Assembly: GCA_009778235.1 (NCBI GenBank)
Contig: WRKE01000254.1
Coordinates: forward strand, 1-9,363
Length of the DNA stretch: 9,363 nt
Reading direction: 5' to 3'
Origin: Pseudomonadota bacterium
Lineage (GTDB): Bacteria; Desulfobacterota; Desulfobulbia; Desulfobulbales; Desulfobulbaceae
The position numbers were made by a program, and so were the translations under genes. Positions within the stretch are counted from its first letter, which is position 1. The number at the start of each line of letters is the position of its first letter. The notes below the pieces were generated by a model, which had not been told where the DNA came from, did not search any database, and was given only the letters and a program-made list of their open reading frames with translations. This document shows, one piece after another, positions 6,368-9,363 of this stretch.

Positions 6368-9363
6368 ACCGGGAGCAAAATCCGGCCGGACCAGACTTTG
6401 CCGGACGGCTGGCCGCGGCCTTTGTCGGGTCGAAACTGACCCCGATCGGCCTGATCGCCTCTCTGCTCCTCGGCCTGCTGGCCCTGACCCTGCTGCCCCG
6501 CGAGGAAGAACCGCAGATCAAGGTGCCGATGATCGACGTCATGGTGACCATGCCCGGTGCGGGAGCCAAGGAGGTCGAGCAACGGCTGGCCATTCCCATG
6601 GAAAAGCTGCTCTACGAGCTTGCCGGCATCGAATACATCTACTCAACCTCCATGCCCGGCCAATGTCTGCTGACCGCCCGCTTCTATGTGGGCGAGGATT
6701 TCGACCAGGCGATCGTCAGCCTGAACCAGAAACTACAGACCAACTTCGACCGGATTCCGCCCGGGGTGTCGCTGCCCTTGATCAAGCCGCACTCCATCGA
6801 CGATGTTCCGATCCTGGCCTTGACCTTCCACTCGGCCACCACAGACCACTTCACCCTCCGCCGCCTGGCCGCCGAGGTGGATGACCAGATCAAATCGATC
6901 TTCGAAGTGGCCGAAACCAAACTGATAGGCGGCAGCCGGAGGCAGTTGCGGGTCCAGTTCGACCCGTTGTTGCTGGCCTCCCGCAACCTGAACCCAGCGG
7001 ACCTCTCAAACCGCCTGCGGCAGGCCAACAGCCAATCGCACGCAGGCTCCCTGCGCGCCGGCAATGGAGAGGTCCTGGTCCAGACCGGCCTGTTCCTCCA
7101 GTCGGCCGCGGAGGTCGAACGAATCGTGGTCGGCGTGCAGGACAGGGTGCCGGTCTACCTCGGCGAGGTGGCCACAGTGATTGACGGTCCGGAGGAGCCG
7201 AAATCGTATGTTTTCTTTGGCAACCAAGACGGGAACCCCGAGGCGGCGGTGACCCTGTCGGTGGCCAAACGGCCCGGTGCCAACGCGGTCCAGGTGGTCG
7301 AGACGGTCCTGCGCAAGGTGGAAAGCTTAAAAGGCACACTCATCCCGACCGGGGTAGAGATGACCATCACCCGCGATTATGGCGCGACCGCCGCCGAAAA
7401 GTCGAACGAACTGCTGCTCCACATGGGTACTGCGGTGTTCGGGGTGGCCCTGCTGATCCTCCTTTTTCTGGGTTGGCGGGAGTCGCTCATTGTCCTGTTG
7501 GCCATCCCGTCCACCCTGGCGCTCACCCTGCTGCTCTTCTATCTCTACGGCTACACCCTCAACCGGATCACCCTCTTTGCCCTGATCTTTTCGATCGGCA
7601 TCCTGGTGGACGACGCCATCGTGGTGGTTGAGAACATCGTCCGCCATCTGCACTTAAGCGCCAGCCGGCTGACCGAACTCAGGGACATTGCTGTGGACGC
7701 GGTGACCGAGGTCGGCAACCCCACCATTCTCGCCACCTGGGCGGTGATCGCCGCCATCTTGCCCATGGCCTTCGTCGGCGGGCTGATGGGCCCCTACATG
7801 CGCCCCATTCCTATCGGCGCCTCCGCGGCCATGGTGTTTTCCCTGCTGATTGCCTTCACCATCACGCCCTGGGCAGCGATCCGCATTCTGCGCCGGCCAG
7901 AGAACCTGGCCCAAAAAGATAATGACCATGCCCCTGACGATTGGTTCACTCGGCTCTACCATCGCGTCATGGACCCGCTGCTGGCCCACAACCGTTGGCG
8001 GCTGGGCTTCTTTGCCCTGATTTCAGGCCTGCTGGCGCTTGCCTGCTCGCTGGTCCCCATGGGTATGGTCAAGGTGAAGATGCTGCCCTTTGACAACAAA
8101 TCCGAGTTCCAAATCATCCTCAACATGCCCGAAGGGTCGACCCTGGAGACAACCACCCGGGTGGCCCTGGAAATGGCCGGGGAGGTGGAACGGGCGCCGG
8201 AGGTAATCAACACCCAAGTCTATGCCGGCACTGCCGCGCCGTATAACTTCAACGGCCTGGTGCGCCATTACTTTCTCCGTTCCGGGCCCACCATGGCCGA
8301 CATCCAGGTCAACCTCAAGGCCAAGGGTGCGCGCGACAGCCAGAGCCACGCCATTGCCAAACGAATGCGGCCGGCCATCGCCCGCATTGCCGAGCGTTAC
8401 GGCGCCACCGTGGCGGTGGCGGAAGTGCCTCCCGGACCGCCGGTGCTCCAGACCCTGGTGGCCGAGATCTACGGACCGAACGATGCCAGCCGGGTCCGGT
8501 TGGCCCGCGAAACAAAAAAAATCTTCGCCGCCACCGACGGAGTGGTCGACATCGACTGGTATCGGCAACAGGAACGCAGCCAGCAGGTGCTGATTGTGGA
8601 CAAGGAAAAGGCGGCCTTAAACGGCATATCAACGGCCGAGATCGCAAAGACCGTGACCATGGGGTTGAGCGGCCAAGCGATCGACCTGTTCCACCAGCCC
8701 CGCGACCAGGAAAAAATCGACCTGATGCTGCAATTACCTCCGGCGCAGCGGGCCAGGATCGACGACCTGCTGGCCATCTCACTGCGGGCCGGCAGCGACC
8801 TTAAGGCGCCCCTGGTGCCGCTCAGGGAGCTGGTCCGGGTGAGTGAGCAGCCGGTGGACCAGCCGATCTACCGCAAGAACCTCAAGCCAGTGATCTATGT
8901 CACCGGCGACGTGGCCGGCACGGCCGAAAGCCCGGTCTATCCCATCCTGATGATGAACAAGCGGCTGCACGAACTCGACGCCGGCCAATTCGGCGGCCAG
9001 AGTGGGCAAATGGCGATCCATGATCTCTCCCAGCCGTTTTTCGACCATCAACCAGCCGTGAAATGGGATGGCGAATGGCACATCACCCTGGAGGTGTTCC
9101 GCGACCTGGGGTTGGCCTTCTGCGTGGTCATGGTGCTGATCTACATGCTGATGGTGGGCTGGTTCAAGGACTATGTCACGCCCCTGGTGGTGATGGCAGC
9201 CATTCCCTTTTCCCTGATCGGCATCCTGCCCGCCCACTGGGCGCTGGGCGGCTTTTTCACCGCCACCTCGATGATCGGCTTCATGGCCGGGGCAGGCATC
9301 GTGGTCCGCAATTCGATCATTTTAGTCGATTTCATCGAATTGCGCCTGGGCCATGGCCTGCCG
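6364..9363 (+). CDS. RND-family efflux permease (AcrB-like), 3' end beyond the window
   Basis: Inner-membrane proton-driven pump subunit. It starts at an ATG overlapping the adaptor stop by 4 bases and stays open to the last base, giving exactly 1000 codons with no stop; the family is usually about 1020-1080 residues, so only the C-terminus is missing. TM1 is about 26-44. TM2-TM6 lie around 352-510 and include the proton-relay pair Asp416-Asp417 (GILVDDAIVVVEN). A second periplasmic half follows TM7 (about 543-565). TM8-TM10 lie around 915-990. In TM10 the motif reads GIVVRNSIILVDF, so Arg982 occupies the position of the relay lysine (Lys940 in AcrB). TM11-TM12 are not seen. The gene has no ribosome binding site of its own and is probably translated by coupling. 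It looks like the drug/hydrophobe (HAE) type more than the metal (HME) type; the substrate is unknown. Confidence 0.95.
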   Translation, partial: MNREQNPAGPDFAGRLAAAFVGSKLTPIGLIASLLLGLLALTLLPREEEPQIKVPMIDVMVTMPGAGAKEVEQRLAIPMEKLLYELAGIEYIYSTSMPGQCLLTARFYVGEDFDQAIVSLNQKLQTNFDRIPPGVSLPLIKPHSIDDVPILALTFHSATTDHFTLRRLAAEVDDQIKSIFEVAETKLIGGSRRQLRVQFDPLLLASRNLNPADLSNRLRQANSQSHAGSLRAGNGEVLVQTGLFLQSAAEVERIVVGVQDRVPVYLGEVATVIDGPEEPKSYVFFGNQDGNPEAAVTLSVAKRPGANAVQVVETVLRKVESLKGTLIPTGVEMTITRDYGATAAEKSNELLLHMGTAVFGVALLILLFLGWRESLIVLLAIPSTLALTLLLFYLYGYTLNRITLFALIFSIGILVDDAIVVVENIVRHLHLSASRLTELRDIAVDAVTEVGNPTILATWAVIAAILPMAFVGGLMGPYMRPIPIGASAAMVFSLLIAFTITPWAAIRILRRPENLAQKDNDHAPDDWFTRLYHRVMDPLLAHNRWRLGFFALISGLLALACSLVPMGMVKVKMLPFDNKSEFQIILNMPEGSTLETTTRVALEMAGEVERAPEVINTQVYAGTAAPYNFNGLVRHYFLRSGPTMADIQVNLKAKGARDSQSHAIAKRMRPAIARIAERYGATVAVAEVPPGPPVLQTLVAEIYGPNDASRVRLARETKKIFAATDGVVDIDWYRQQERSQQVLIVDKEKAALNGISTAEIAKTVTMGLSGQAIDLFHQPRDQEKIDLMLQLPPAQRARIDDLLAISLRAGSDLKAPLVPLRELVRVSEQPVDQPIYRKNLKPVIYVTGDVAGTAESPVYPILMMNKRLHELDAGQFGGQSGQMAIHDLSQPFFDHQPAVKWDGEWHITLEVFRDLGLAFCVVMVLIYMLMVGWFKDYVTPLVVMAAIPFSLIGILPAHWALGGFFTATSMIGFMAGAGIVVRNSIILVDFIELRLGHGLP

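Overview
The window is a GC-rich, densely coded stretch of bacterial chromosome whose parts all look ordinary. A Gram-negative host is indicated by an outer-membrane TolC-type channel, a periplasmic adaptor and an RND inner-membrane pump in one operon. The gene content and codon style would suit a Desulfobacterota (Desulfobulbus-like) genome, but that placement is an impression from protein style and was not tested.

Left part (1-1663, + strand): hemE (uroporphyrinogen decarboxylase) starts in an ATGA overlap with what may be the tail of an upstream gene cut by the window edge. It is followed after 23 bases by a small HD-domain phosphohydrolase. The two are probably co-transcribed.

Middle (1664-3290): a 160-base spacer holds an AT-rich patch, a perfect 15-base palindrome and a weak promoter candidate. 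It leads into a beta-CASP metallo-beta-lactamase of the CPSF-73-like RNA-processing nuclease type. That gene ends in a perfect 12-bp inverted repeat, in the gap before the convergent gene on the other strand.

Right part (3291-9363): a small exported protein on the - strand is built from seven tandem 11-residue repeats plus a Pro/Ala-rich tail. It is divergent, across a 210-base intergenic region, from a tightly packed + strand operon: TolC-like outer-membrane factor, 2-base gap, periplasmic adaptor (MFP), 4-base ATGA overlap, RND permease. The permease is open to the window's last base (exactly 1000 codons visible) and lacks its last transmembrane helices here. Together the three would form a complete tripartite efflux pump spanning both membranes. 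The substrate is not readable from the sequence, and no dedicated regulator gene is visible.

I see no CRISPR array, insertion sequence, phage gene, tRNA or rRNA, and no convincing new multi-gene system. The items most worth a second look are the 11-mer-repeat exported protein beside the pump operon, the arginine in place of the usual proton-relay lysine in the RND permease, and the inverted repeats in the three intergenic regions.
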